Positions 52,285 to 62,145 are shown, counted from the stretch's first letter. The stretch is DNA of 64,000 bases from Limibacter armeniacum (GCF_036880985.1 NZ_JBAJNO010000008.1:1426001-1490000); one strand, 5' to 3'. Made by a program: numbers and translations. Notes: generated by a model not told the origin, from the letters alone.

Positions 52285-54351
52285 ATGCTCATGCTAAAGA
52301 AAACCCAATTAGGAAAACTCTCACTTTATAAATTATTGATAATAGGTGGGACAGGATTAATGTTGGCGAACCTGTTTGCCATTTTTAGCTTGAATACCTT
52401 AAACCCTGATTTGACCAATGTAATCAAGTTGGCCAACCAGAATACATTACTTACTCAGGAAATGGTTCTGTATGCATGCTTGTATGCAGACAAGGAAAAC
52501 CTAGAGGCAAAGAAGGCTGCTTTGGAGGCTTTTAGTGAGCATGATTTAGTAATAAAGCTGTTGAAAAATGGAGGGGAGACTTCAGATGGAAGTGGTTTGA
52601 GTGAAGTAAAAGATGTGCAGATGCTTTACTTGAATCAGGTGGATAAAAAATGGGCATTATTTAGTCATCATATGAAAAATATATTGGAAGAGCCCTTTTT
52701 TCTGGAGCAACAAGTATTTGACTTGAATATTGACTATTCCCAAAAGTCGGATTCTGTACAGATGATGAAAATGGTAAAAGTAAAGAACCCACTTGTTCAA
52801 AAGAGTATTGAGTACATAGGTAATCATGTTGAAGATATGCAGCATCGTGATGCCCAATTTGCCGAATCTTTAGAAGTACTGAGAGAGCGTAAGGTCAGTG
52901 AAGAAAAGCGAGTGTTGGTTTGTATTCTGGTGTTGAATGTTTTGGCAATCATATTTGGGTCATGGCTAATAAAGAGTAAAGTGGTCAATGCATTACGTAA
53001 GCTGACAGGTGTTGCCATACAGTTTGCTAAAGGGGAATATAGTGATCATCAACCGGATTTAGGTATTCTGGAATTAAACAGGACAATAGAAGCTGTAAAC
53101 ACTTTGGGAGGTAAGTTGAGAGGGGTTACAGCCTTTGTGGAAGCTTTTAACAGACGAGAGTTTATTAAAGAGCGGTATGATTATTATAAATACCATAAGG
53201 ACTTTTCGGGAGATTACTTGATGCAATTGTTACTCAAGACCAGTGAACAATTTATTTCTAATTATGAAAACGATCAGTACCGAATATGGAGAAATGAGGG
53301 GCTTGGTAAATTCACAGCTTTGCTCAGGTCTGATATAAGTGATATGCATCAGTTGGGACGTTTGGTGATTTTGGAATTGGTCAAGTTCCTGAATGTGACC
53401 CAAGGTGCCATTTATTTTGTGGAAGAAGGACAGTATGAAGGAGACGAGCCTTATATGATGAGAATAGGAAGTTATGCTTTTGGTAGGGAGAAAGAAGTAC
53501 AGCAGACTTTCAAGAGAGGTGAGGGCTTGTTGGGAGAGGCATGGCTTGAAAAGGAAGTAATACATTTGAATGAAGTTCCTGAGAACTATCTTGAAATCCG
53601 TTCTGGACTAGGAAATGATAAACCCAGAAGTCTATTGATTGTACCTTTGACCTTGAATGGATATGTAATGGGTATTATAGAGTTGGCTTCGTTTGATTAT
53701 GAATTTGATAAAAGAAAGATAGATTTTATGAAGGAACTGGCAACTGGCTTAGCTTCTGACTTGTTGCATTTGGAAGATGGGACAAAGCTGAAAAAGCTTT
53801 ATAACGATGCTGTTAACCTGACCAATGAGCTGAAAGCACAAGAAGAAGAAATGAAGCAGCAGTTGGACATGCTTGAAAAGATGAATGAGGCAGCAAGGGA
53901 GTCTGAAGAAAATATTGCCATGATGAAGCTTAGGCTGGATGCGATTGTTGAAGGTTCACCTGATGGAATACTCATTATAAATGATGAGCAGAAAATCGAG
54001 AAAGTAAATAATACCTTGCTTCAGCAAACGGGTTACAAGAAAAATGAATTGATCGAAAATCATTTGGCTAAACTCCTGAAATTGGAGACAGACTTTTCCT
54101 TTGAACAAACCTCAATGATATTTTCACAGATGATCAGGCTTGATTATTCTCAGGATCCCGTAATAGTATATATCAATGCTTATGTGGAGAAAGGGGATAA
54201 GAAAGCAATCCTTTACATAAGAAGTTCTCAAGAACTGGCAGATAAAACCCATGAATTGGGAATCTGTCAAGAAGAGAAAAAAGCATTGCAGGTAAGGCTA
54301 GAAGAGGCACTGGGAATGTATAGAAGGAATGAGAATGAAGAAGAGGACTAA
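52285..54351 (+). CDS. Membrane sensor protein with PilJ-type N-terminus, GAF and PAS domains, no output domain
   Basis: 688 residues. Membrane helix 1 is about residues 17-37 and helix 2 about 209-229, enclosing a periplasmic helical sensor (NVIKLANQNTLLTQEMVLYA, a PilJ/methyl-accepting N-terminal pattern). A HAMP-like linker follows, then a GAF domain (about 340-490: GEGLLGEAWLEKEVIHLNEV, LIVPLTLNGYVMGIIELAS). A coiled coil leads to a PAS domain (about 550-650: MKLRLDAIVEGSPDGILIIN). I see no kinase, cyclase or chemotaxis output domain. It may signal through a partner such as the convergent histidine kinase at 54404. Confidence 0.82.
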   Translation: MLMLKKTQLGKLSLYKLLIIGGTGLMLANLFAIFSLNTLNPDLTNVIKLANQNTLLTQEMVLYACLYADKENLEAKKAALEAFSEHDLVIKLLKNGGETSDGSGLSEVKDVQMLYLNQVDKKWALFSHHMKNILEEPFFLEQQVFDLNIDYSQKSDSVQMMKMVKVKNPLVQKSIEYIGNHVEDMQHRDAQFAESLEVLRERKVSEEKRVLVCILVLNVLAIIFGSWLIKSKVVNALRKLTGVAIQFAKGEYSDHQPDLGILELNRTIEAVNTLGGKLRGVTAFVEAFNRREFIKERYDYYKYHKDFSGDYLMQLLLKTSEQFISNYENDQYRIWRNEGLGKFTALLRSDISDMHQLGRLVILELVKFLNVTQGAIYFVEEGQYEGDEPYMMRIGSYAFGREKEVQQTFKRGEGLLGEAWLEKEVIHLNEVPENYLEIRSGLGNDKPRSLLIVPLTLNGYVMGIIELASFDYEFDKRKIDFMKELATGLASDLLHLEDGTKLKKLYNDAVNLTNELKAQEEEMKQQLDMLEKMNEAARESEENIAMMKLRLDAIVEGSPDGILIINDEQKIEKVNNTLLQQTGYKKNELIENHLAKLLKLETDFSFEQTSMIFSQMIRLDYSQDPVIVYINAYVEKGDKKAILYIRSSQELADKTHELGICQEEKKALQVRLEEALGMYRRNENEEED

Positions 54352-54365
54352 ATGCTATCTAAAAC

Positions 54366-54402
54366 AAAAAAGCTTCGAAATATATACTTCGAAGCTTTTT
54401 TG
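54366..54402. terminator. Bidirectional terminator between sensor and kinase genes
   Basis: AAAAAAGCTTCGAA/TTCGAAGCTTTTTT, a 14-bp stem with an 8-nt loop, ideal for both converging transcripts. Confidence 0.9.
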
Positions 54403-54403
54403 A

Positions 54404-55738
54404 TTAGTGCTGTAAACACAGCTTATGCTCTTGGGAAACCGTCTCAGTAAAAGAGCTTTTAGGCAAATCTGGAATGACCACTTCAAATGTGGTATAGCCA
54501 TTTTCACTCCTGTAGTGGATGTCACCCTGAATTCTTGAGATCGCTTTTTGCACCATATACAAGCCTAGACCATGTCCTTCAGATACTTCAGAACCTTTGA
54601 AGAACATCTCAAAAACTTGACTTCCAAGGTCAGCGGAAATTCCGATACCGTTATCTTCTACTTTGAGAATCAGGACATCTCCTCTTTTGAAAGACTTGAT
54701 ATAGACTTGTGGTTTCTTATCAGATTTGAATACCAACGCATTTTCCAAAAGGTTAAACATAATTACTTCAAGCATAAGCCGAATGGAATTGGTTTGTGAC
54801 CCTTCAGAGAAATTGGTAGTGATCTGGATACCGCTGTTTGAGATACGCTCCTTCAGTCTTTGACTGACAGATTGATAAACATCAGACAAGTCAACTATAG
54901 CGGCTGTGCTTTGTGAGTATTGGATATCATGAATACGTCTCAATTTTTGTAGCTGCTCACCCATATTGCCAGCGATATTGTTGATACGATCAATAATATC
55001 CTTGCTTTCAGTTGTATGGTCAATCATGGAGGCTACCTGACATAATCCCGTAAGAGTAGCCACAGGACCTTGTAGGTCGTGAGATGCTTTATACAGGAAC
55101 CTATCCAGCTCCTGATTGGTCATGGCCAGTGCTTCTGTTTTTGACTTTACAGTCTTTTCAAGTTGAAGATTGGAATCAGAGATATGTTCATTGACCTTTT
55201 GGAGTGCCGCAGCCTGTGCAGCTATTTTTTGCTCACTCTCAAGGATATTACGATTCAGTTCACGTAGCACACGGTTGTGTTTACTCTTTTTACTGTATCC
55301 ATAAAGCAGGAAGCTGATGATGCTGATAATTCCCAATGCAAGCAGAATCTCAACAGCCTTTACCGCATATTGCTTTTTGGTAGCTTCTTTTTTTATCTGC
55401 TCATTCTTATGTGAAATCTGAAGTTCTGCATGCTTAAGTTGTTGCTTGAGTGCCTGTTTTTGAGACAGCAACAAATTGTTGACGTCTGTCATACTCAGCT
55501 TTGAAAAAGCATTTTCAAACAGAACCCTATATTTATAGGCATTTTTGTAGTCCCCTTTTAGTGCGTAGTACTCACTTAATGTCTTAAGTGAGTTTAAGTT
55601 ATTCAGTTTAGAAGAATCATCAAGGGTTACATAAGGCTGAAACATCTCAGCATCTTCCTCAATGATCCTACTTCCTTGCGCACACAGGTTACTGTAAAAA
55701 AAACATATTAACAGTGTAGTCAGAATATATCTGTGCAT
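54404..55738 (-). CDS. Sensor histidine kinase
   Basis: 444 residues from the ATG at 55738, with signal peptide MHRYILTTLLICFFYSNLCAQ; a longer frame to 55798 adds only non-signal sequence. A short periplasmic part is followed by a coiled coil, a single membrane helix (VEILLALGIISIISFLLYGY) and another coiled coil. The H-box is DRFLYKASHDLQGPVATLTG, with the phospho-accepting His near residue 219. The ATPase domain has all boxes: FNLLENALVF (N), KVEDNGIGIS (G1) and EGHGLGLYMV (G2). It phosphorylates a response regulator not present in this window. It is convergent with the sensor at 52285. Confidence 0.92.
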   Translation of the reverse strand: MHRYILTTLLICFFYSNLCAQGSRIIEEDAEMFQPYVTLDDSSKLNNLNSLKTLSEYYALKGDYKNAYKYRVLFENAFSKLSMTDVNNLLLSQKQALKQQLKHAELQISHKNEQIKKEATKKQYAVKAVEILLALGIISIISFLLYGYSKKSKHNRVLRELNRNILESEQKIAAQAAALQKVNEHISDSNLQLEKTVKSKTEALAMTNQELDRFLYKASHDLQGPVATLTGLCQVASMIDHTTESKDIIDRINNIAGNMGEQLQKLRRIHDIQYSQSTAAIVDLSDVYQSVSQRLKERISNSGIQITTNFSEGSQTNSIRLMLEVIMFNLLENALVFKSDKKPQVYIKSFKRGDVLILKVEDNGIGISADLGSQVFEMFFKGSEVSEGHGLGLYMVQKAISRIQGDIHYRSENGYTTFEVVIPDLPKSSFTETVSQEHKLCLQH

Positions 55739-56050
55739 GGAATATGAAGTTGCTTGACAGAATGCCAAAACAGGTAAACAATAGAATTCACCAGACATAA
55801 TACCTCAAAGTAGGGCGAGGTAGTCCAATGAGCACATCAGTTATTGCCGGTTAAATTCAGATTCAAAAGTAAGATTGTGTAGTCAATTTAACTTTATGTA
55901 ACGGACATTCACAAAACGCATTTGTGAATGATTCCAAAGTATCATGCTTGACTGATTCACAAAAAAACAAACAGACAGTGATGTGATGAAGTTTGTAAGA
56001 AGAAGATTTATTCGCAGTTATTAGCTATTGTTTACGCTATATTTTTAACA
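55739..56050. other. Intergenic region, 312 bp
   Basis: Leader of the histidine kinase gene on the minus strand and the 3' region of the 95-residue protein gene. A TACTTTTG on the minus strand at 55864-55871 could be the kinase -7 element, but the -33 spacing is wrong. No gene seen. Confidence 0.5.
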
Positions 56051-56338
56051 CTACTTAAAAAACACTTCCATTACAGCCCATTGGATTACATAAAACAAGC
56101 CTGACCCAATTACCGTCGAAACAGCCAATGCTTTTACCATATTGAGGTTCTGGTGTGCATTTTCAGTTTTAACACGACTCTTGATCATGATTTTTTCGGC
56201 AATATTCAGTTGGTTGACTTCTATTTTACGCACTTTTTGAGGCCTTTTGGCCATGATCGTGTCTTTGGCTGTAGCAAAAAATGTATGAGGCTTCTGTTGT
56301 TGGTTGCCTTTGTTCATTCCAAATCCCATATATCCCAT
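56051..56338 (-). CDS. Small hypothetical membrane protein
   Basis: 95 residues. A polar, Gln- and Lys-rich N-terminus (MNKGNQQQKPHTFFATAKDT, then KRPQKVRKIEVNQLNIAEKI) precedes one C-terminal membrane helix (ALAVSTVIGSGLFYVIQWAV). It is a tail-anchored arrangement: the N-terminus should be cytoplasmic and basic. No family is recognised. It is a single-gene unit divergent from the DUF2254 gene. Confidence that it is a gene comes from the ATG start and the consistent composition. Confidence 0.6.
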   Translation of the reverse strand: MGYMGFGMNKGNQQQKPHTFFATAKDTIMAKRPQKVRKIEVNQLNIAEKIMIKSRVKTENAHQNLNMVKALAVSTVIGSGLFYVIQWAVMEVFFK

Positions 56339-56586
56339 AGTAGTAGTAATTTGGTGAATGTGTAGTTTTTGAAAGGTAGATTTATCAGCAGGGCTGATGC
56401 TTCGTCTTAGTGGTTGTTCCTTAAATTATCCAATTTGAGGGACTTTTCCTACTGTTATTGTTTTGCTGCTAACGGTAGAGGAACTCAAGACCATTTACTT
56501 TTGAATTTTATTCCCAATTATAAGGTTGAACAATGTACAGTGATATGGTATGGTCCATATTGAGTTCATTTTATTGATACCTGATC

Positions 56587-57963
56587 TTGATACAAGAAAT
56601 CCAAAATTTCATTCTTAAGAAGGCGAAGAACGTTCTTAATTCAATCGCATTTTATTCCTCAGTAGTGGCTTTGTCATATATGGTGCTGGCAATTGTGGTT
56701 AGAAATGTGGAGTACCTTGAAATGGTGAAAGGTTATAAAAAGACTTTAGGGATAGATTTTGTCAATAGTGAGGAAAATGCAAGGCTAATTCTGGGAGGTT
56801 TGGTTGGTGGAATTATTTCATTGATGGTCTTTAGTTTTTCGATGGTAATGGTGGTAATCAATAGGACAATGGCAACTTTATCTCCACGGGTTGTCCCAGG
56901 TATTATTACCAAGAAGTCTCACCAGATTGTATTGGGGTATTATATCGGGACCATCGTTTTTTGCTTGATTACCATTACAGGAGTTGGGGAGGAGTTTGAT
57001 GGAAAAGCGGTTATACCGGACTTGGGAGTACTGATAGCCTTGTTTTCAGGTATCGGTTGCTTGGTGATGTTTGTGTACTTTATTCACTCCATTTCCCAGT
57101 CCATACAGGTAGACAATATTCTCAATGGAATCTACAGAACAACATTGAATGGAATGCAAAAGGCTAAGGAGGGTGAGAAACTTCCCGAAAGTGTATTCAA
57201 GCATGAAAAAGAAGACGAGGAATGGGTTAGGGTTTATGCAGCACAAGTTGGGTATTTAAAGAAAGTCCATACGAAAGCCCTATGTGATTTATTGGATGAA
57301 CATGACTTGAAGTTGAGTGTGCTGATCAGGATGGGAGATTTTACGGTAAAAGGCTTTCCATTCGTTAAGGTTAATCGCAGTTTGGAAGAGGATGAGTCGC
57401 TGCAAGATAAAATACAGTCAAGCTTTGAGTTTTATCAGGAGGAGTTTACACAGGATCATTACCGGTTTGGCTTCCGTCAGATCACTGAGATTGCAGTAAA
57501 GGCACTTAGCCCAGGGATCAATGATCCTGGTACAGCCGTAAAAGCGATAGACTTGCTGACAATTCTGTTTATTGAACGTTTGTCGCTGTTCGACTTTACC
57601 GTAACAAAAGGCAAAGAAGATGTACCCCGCCTGTTTGTAAGAGAGCCTACATTTGGAGAGTTGCTGTATGAGTGTATCACTCCAATAAGGAAATATGGGA
57701 GGGAGGATACATTGGTTATGGCCACGATACTGAAGCTTTTGGAAGATTTGACAATTGTATCAATTAATAAAGCGAAACAAGAAGAGATTTTGGAACTGGA
57801 AAAGCTGGCAAAAAGTGTCTCTTCGGAAGCAGATAGGTACTTGATTAATCAATTGGATAGAGCAAAAATTAATGAATATCTGTCCAATATCGAAAGGTTA
57901 CTACAGAACCAAAATGGAAACAAAAGCTTTTCAATCCAATTGGAAGTAGAGACAGATGATTGA
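56587..57963 (+). CDS. DUF2254 predicted membrane protein
   Basis: 458 residues. It begins at a TTG (56587); an internal ATG would lose the first membrane helix. Four membrane helices in the first 170 residues (IAFYSSVVALSYMVLAIVV, GGLVGGIISLMVFSFSMVMV, IVLGYYIGTIVFCLITITG, LGVLIALFSGIGCLVMFVYF) define the DUF2254 fold. The large C-terminal part is cytoplasmic with the family motifs YRFGFRQITEIAVKALSPGI and NDPGTAVKAIDLL. The function is unknown. Its stop overlaps an ATG of the next frame, so it may be translationally coupled to the SDR gene. Confidence 0.88.
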   Translation: MIQEIQNFILKKAKNVLNSIAFYSSVVALSYMVLAIVVRNVEYLEMVKGYKKTLGIDFVNSEENARLILGGLVGGIISLMVFSFSMVMVVINRTMATLSPRVVPGIITKKSHQIVLGYYIGTIVFCLITITGVGEEFDGKAVIPDLGVLIALFSGIGCLVMFVYFIHSISQSIQVDNILNGIYRTTLNGMQKAKEGEKLPESVFKHEKEDEEWVRVYAAQVGYLKKVHTKALCDLLDEHDLKLSVLIRMGDFTVKGFPFVKVNRSLEEDESLQDKIQSSFEFYQEEFTQDHYRFGFRQITEIAVKALSPGINDPGTAVKAIDLLTILFIERLSLFDFTVTKGKEDVPRLFVREPTFGELLYECITPIRKYGREDTLVMATILKLLEDLTIVSINKAKQEEILELEKLAKSVSSEADRYLINQLDRAKINEYLSNIERLLQNQNGNKSFSIQLEVETDD

Positions 57964-57985
57964 AGATAATAACCCAATTAATAAT

Positions 57986-58711
57986 ATGAGCAAAATAGCA
58001 TTGATTACAGGAGTGAGTAGAGAAATGGGGTTGGGCTTTGAAACGGCAAGACAGCTGGGGAAATTAGGATATAAGGTTATCGTCACAGCTAGAGAACTGT
58101 CCAAAGTAAAACCCTTGGAAGATAAACTGAGAAGTGAGGGATTGGATGTCCTTTCTGAAAAAGTAGATATTACCAATGAACAGCGTGTAGCGCAATTGGC
58201 CCAAGAAATTGATGATGATTTTGGGAAGTTGGATGTGCTGATAAATAATGCAGGAGCCTTTTATGATGCTGGGGGAGACCCACTGACGGTTGATTTTGAC
58301 TTTGTAAAAGCAGCATTGGATGTTAACCTGTTGGGTGCTTGGCGTATGATCGCCCATTTTGCCAGTATTCTGGAAAAAAGTGAGAATGGTATCGTGGTCA
58401 ATGTATCAAGTGGAGCTGGTGCAATCTCTGATATGTCGTATGGTTTTTTGTCAGGTAGTGCTGATACACCAGTTTATAGTGTCAGTAAATTGGCACTCAA
58501 TGGGCTAACCATAAAAATGGCAGAACACCTGAAAGGAAAAGTGAAAGTCAATGCCGTGTGTCCTAGTTGGGTAGCGACTTACCCAGGAACAGCTGAGTTG
58601 GGGGCGAGACCTGTAGAAGAGGGGGCGAAAGGGATTGTGTGGGCAGCTACATTACCTGAAGACGGACCAACAGGAGGGTTCTTCAGGGATGGAAAATCCA
58701 TTGATTGGTAA
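57986..58711 (+). CDS. SDR family oxidoreductase
   Basis: 241 residues from the ATG at 57986; an ATG at 57956 overlaps the stop of the DUF2254 gene by 8 bp and would add ten residues before the Rossmann fold. The cofactor motif is ALITGVSREMGLGFETARQL (TGxxxGxG-like), NNAG is present in VLINNAGAFYD, and the catalytic Ser-Tyr-Lys is Ser in VVNVSSGAGA, with Tyr/Lys in PVYSVSKLALNGL. It is a classical SDR of about 250 residues that uses NAD(P)H on carbonyls. The substrate is unknown. Close coupling to DUF2254 suggests a shared transcript. Confidence 0.92.
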   Translation: MSKIALITGVSREMGLGFETARQLGKLGYKVIVTARELSKVKPLEDKLRSEGLDVLSEKVDITNEQRVAQLAQEIDDDFGKLDVLINNAGAFYDAGGDPLTVDFDFVKAALDVNLLGAWRMIAHFASILEKSENGIVVNVSSGAGAISDMSYGFLSGSADTPVYSVSKLALNGLTIKMAEHLKGKVKVNAVCPSWVATYPGTAELGARPVEEGAKGIVWAATLPEDGPTGGFFRDGKSIDW

Positions 58712-58861
58712 TCGATAGAAGCGTGAAGAATAGACAGGAGAAGTTCAGGACAAATAGAAACTTTGAATGTGATTAACAGTATTATTCAGTTAAATTTTTA
58801 TATTATTAACTTATTAAAATACTATTTCTGAATTGCTGTTTAAACTAACTATTGGAAGAAA

Positions 58862-59596
58862 ATGAGAACCCTATCTATTATTTTTTTACTGTTTGTGTGT
58901 GTTGGGTGTAAAAAGGAACTGAAGCCAATTACGATTTATATGGTTGGTGATTCTACAATGGCAGACAAGCAACCTAACAAAGCACCCGAGACTGGTTGGG
59001 GACAAGTCTTTCCCCAATTTGTGAACGAATATGTTGCCATTAAGAATCAGGCTGTAAATGGTCGAAGCTCCAAGTCATTTCTAGGAGAAAGTAGATGGCA
59101 ACCTGTCGTAGACTCATTGCAGGTGGGTGATTATGTCTTTATCCAATTTGGGCATAATGACCAGAAAAAAGATTCTCTGCGCTATACTTCGTTGGATGAG
59201 TATAGAGCCAATCTGAAAAAGTATGTGGAAGAAACAAGAGAGAAAGGGGCGAATCCTATTCTTTTTACTTCGGTTATGAGACGTAGATTTGATGAAAATG
59301 GAAAGTTTTATGATACACATGGTGGATATCCAGAAGTGGTGAGGGAAGTTGCCGAAGGTTTAAATGTTCCGCTGATAGATCTCCATCAGCAGACAGAAAT
59401 GCTGATAACGGAGCACGGCATCAATGACTCAAAAAAGCTTTTCTTAATACTGAAAGCAGGTGAGCATGACAATTACCCAGAAGGTAAGGATGATAATACC
59501 CATTTCAGTGAATATGGTGCTGTTAAGGTGGCTCAATTGGCAGTGAATTCCATAAAAGGATTAGAATTACCACTTGCTCAGTACTTGAAAAATTAA
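58862..59596 (+). CDS. SGNH/GDSL hydrolase lipoprotein, rhamnogalacturonan acetylesterase-like (CE12)
   Basis: 244 residues. The leader RTLSIIFLLFVCVGC ends in a lipobox (VCVGC), so the enzyme is lipid-anchored. The SGNH blocks are all present: block I ITIYMVGDSTMADKQP with the catalytic Ser, block II GWGQVFP, the block III Gly/Asn GRSSKSF and FIQFGHNDQKK, and block V DNTHFSEYGA with the Asp-x-x-His. This set and the spacing fit rhamnogalacturonan acetylesterases, which remove acetyl groups from pectin. No pectinase genes are linked, so the substrate is a family-based guess. A 125-bp gap follows to murF-alr. Confidence 0.88.
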   Translation: MRTLSIIFLLFVCVGCKKELKPITIYMVGDSTMADKQPNKAPETGWGQVFPQFVNEYVAIKNQAVNGRSSKSFLGESRWQPVVDSLQVGDYVFIQFGHNDQKKDSLRYTSLDEYRANLKKYVEETREKGANPILFTSVMRRRFDENGKFYDTHGGYPEVVREVAEGLNVPLIDLHQQTEMLITEHGINDSKKLFLILKAGEHDNYPEGKDDNTHFSEYGAVKVAQLAVNSIKGLELPLAQYLKN

Positions 59597-59658
59597 CCTG
59601 CTAGGTATAAGTGAGGTATGGTCAATATAAAGCAGGTAATGGTACTTTTTTAGGGTAG

Positions 59659-59692
59659 TTGATCTCCATTCTATAGTTTTGCTGTAAATTTG
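59659..59692 (+). promoter_or_regulatory. Promoter of murF-alr
   Basis: TTG (59659-59661), 23 nt, TAAATTTG (59685-59692), a full TTG-N17..23-TAnnTTTG match, 30 bp before the ATG at 59722. A second -7-like TAGTTTTG lies at 59674-59681. Confidence 0.7.
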
Positions 59693-59721
59693 AATGAACT
59701 GTTCTAATCAGCAAAAGATAT

Positions 59722-62145
59722 ATGGATTTCAGCAACCAGTTTTGGCAGAAAAGATACCTCCTTACCGACAGTCGAAAGCTTATAGCAGCAGGCGACACCC
59801 TGTTTTTTGCCCTACAGGGAAATAACCACGACGGTCATGGTTTTATACCTTCACTTTATCAGCTTGGAGTGAGGGCTTTTGTGGTCAGGAAAGACTTTAA
59901 TACTGCAGAATATCCTGATGCTGATTTCTTCTATACCAGTTCTCCTCTTCAGGTTTTACAGGCATTGGTAGCATATCGCAGGGAGCAATTTAACCTGACA
60001 GTTATAGGAATTACGGGAAGTAATGGTAAAACCATTATCAAAGAGTGGCTTTATTCCTTGCTTGAAAAGGATCGAAAGGTTGTGAAAAGTCCTAAAAGTT
60101 ATAACTCTCAGATAGGGGTTCCACTTTCCGTTTGGGAAATTAGTGAGGCGCATGAGGTAGGAATCTTTGAGGCTGGAGTTTCTCAAAGTGGAGAAATGGA
60201 GCATCTGGAAGTTATGATCAAACCCAATATTGGAATATTTACCAATATAGGTTCTGCTCATGATAAGGGTTTTGTAGACAGGACTGAAAAAGTACAAGAG
60301 AAGTTAAAGCTGTTTGAGAATGCTGAGGTGTTGGTGTATTGCAAGGACCATCAACTGATAGATAAAGAAGTTCAGAAATGTACTTGCAGAAAGTTTTCAT
60401 GGGGATTGACTTCTGATGCTACGTTGCAATACAAGGAAATAGGTTTCAGTAAACTGGGTAAAAATATTGAACTGAAATATCAAGATGAGGTCTTTCAGTT
60501 GAGAATACCGTTTACAGATGCAGCTTCTGTTGAGAACAGTATGCACTGTATTGCTTGCCTCTTGGTGATGGGCTATTCCTTTGAGGAAATTGCCGAAAGA
60601 ATTGCTTTGCTACGTAGGGTGGGAATGCGATTGGAGTTAAAGCAAGGCAGACACAATTGTAAACTGGTAGATGATACTTATAACAATGATTTGGCAGGAC
60701 TAATGGTAGCGCTGGACTTTTTGGTTCAGAATGCGGGGCAACTTACCCGAACCGTGATTCTCTCTGACTTGTTGGAAACAGGACGCGACCCCGAATGGGT
60801 TTACAGCAATATTGCAGAGCTGTTGAAAGGAAAGGGAGTTACGAAACTGATAGCTGTAGGTACCAGAATCATGGCAGGGCTGAAGTATTTTGAAGGGATT
60901 CAGGTGATGGTTTATCCTGATACGGAAAGCTTAATTCAAGATATAGGCAAGGCTTTGTCTTTTAGCAATGAGATAATTCTGGTCAAGGGTGCTAGGATGT
61001 TTGCCTTTGAGAGGGTGGTTAGTAGCTTGCAGGAAAAGGTTCACGGAACACGCCTTGAAATTAGTCTGGAGTCTGTAGAACACAACCTGAATTTTTATCG
61101 AAGCCTTCTGGCTCCTGACACCAAGCTCATGGTGATGGTGAAGGCATTTGCCTATGGCAATAGCAGGTATGAGTTAGCAGGACTACTCCAATATAACTTG
61201 GTGGACTATCTCGGAGTCGCATATGTGGATGAGGGGATTGAATTAAGGGAAAATGGCATCAAGTTACCAATCATGGTGCTTAACCCTTCTGAAGATACTT
61301 TTGACAAGGCATTGCAGTATGACTTGGAGTTGCAAATGTACAGCATGCAACTGCTGAAGGCTTTGGCTGAGTGGAAACAGGACAGGGGTTCGGCTCATGA
61401 CCAGATTAAGGTACAATTGAGTTTTGATACTGGGATGAGACGATTGGGGTTTGAACCTGCTGATTTGGAAAAGCTGTGCAATTTTTTGATCAGAAATGCA
61501 CATTGGCTGAAAGTGACAGGAGTGTTTACTCATTTAGCTGGAGCTGATGAAGAGGTACATAATTCCTTCTCTAAACAGCAGTTGGATACATTCTCGACAA
61601 TGGCAGCTCACCTTGAGCGTCAACTGGGGTATAGTGTCATCAAACATGCTATGAATTCAGCTGGAATTGTCCGTTTCCCTGAAGCGCATTTTGATATGGT
61701 CAGGTTAGGGATCGGTTTGTATGGGGTTGATCCGACAGCGATCAGCCACCATATGTTGCAACCTATCAGTACATTGAAGACATCTATTTCTCAGGTTAAA
61801 TATATCAAGGAAGGGGAAACTGTTGGATACAGCAGAAAAGGGGTAGCAGAACGCCCAACGACCATTGCAACAATCGGTATCGGTTATGCAGATGGTTTTG
61901 ACCGTCGTTTCAGTAATGGAGTAGGCAAAGTGTTAATTAATGGACAACTGGCGCCTGTTATTGGCAATGTCTGTATGGATATGACAATGGTTGACATAAC
62001 AGGTATTGAAGCTGCAGAAGGTGATGAAGTTATTGTATTTGGAGAAGGACTGACGATCAGTGATCAGGCTAAAGCAATAGGTACAATTCCTTACGAAATC
62101 CTGACCAGTATCAATGAAAGGGTCAAAAGGGTATTCTACGCTTAG
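59722..62145 (+). CDS. murF-alr: Bifunctional MurF ligase / alanine racemase
   Basis: 807 residues, a fusion seen widely in Bacteroidota. The N-terminal part (about 1-440) is UDP-MurNAc-tripeptide:D-Ala-D-Ala ligase: the ATP loop is IGITGSNGKTIIKEWL (G97-T104), and LVDDTYNNDLAG is the usual substrate-side motif. The C-terminal part (about 447-807) is a pyridoxal-phosphate alanine racemase: the cofactor lysine is in MVMVKAFAYGNS (about residue 474) and the second catalytic Tyr region is IATIGIGYADGFDRRF. It therefore makes D-Ala and joins D-Ala-D-Ala to the peptidoglycan precursor. Its stop overlaps the stop of the converging DUF4382 gene by 4 bp. Confidence 0.95.
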   Translation: MDFSNQFWQKRYLLTDSRKLIAAGDTLFFALQGNNHDGHGFIPSLYQLGVRAFVVRKDFNTAEYPDADFFYTSSPLQVLQALVAYRREQFNLTVIGITGSNGKTIIKEWLYSLLEKDRKVVKSPKSYNSQIGVPLSVWEISEAHEVGIFEAGVSQSGEMEHLEVMIKPNIGIFTNIGSAHDKGFVDRTEKVQEKLKLFENAEVLVYCKDHQLIDKEVQKCTCRKFSWGLTSDATLQYKEIGFSKLGKNIELKYQDEVFQLRIPFTDAASVENSMHCIACLLVMGYSFEEIAERIALLRRVGMRLELKQGRHNCKLVDDTYNNDLAGLMVALDFLVQNAGQLTRTVILSDLLETGRDPEWVYSNIAELLKGKGVTKLIAVGTRIMAGLKYFEGIQVMVYPDTESLIQDIGKALSFSNEIILVKGARMFAFERVVSSLQEKVHGTRLEISLESVEHNLNFYRSLLAPDTKLMVMVKAFAYGNSRYELAGLLQYNLVDYLGVAYVDEGIELRENGIKLPIMVLNPSEDTFDKALQYDLELQMYSMQLLKALAEWKQDRGSAHDQIKVQLSFDTGMRRLGFEPADLEKLCNFLIRNAHWLKVTGVFTHLAGADEEVHNSFSKQQLDTFSTMAAHLERQLGYSVIKHAMNSAGIVRFPEAHFDMVRLGIGLYGVDPTAISHHMLQPISTLKTSISQVKYIKEGETVGYSRKGVAERPTTIATIGIGYADGFDRRFSNGVGKVLINGQLAPVIGNVCMDMTMVDITGIEAAEGDEVIVFGEGLTISDQAKAIGTIPYEILTSINERVKRVFYA

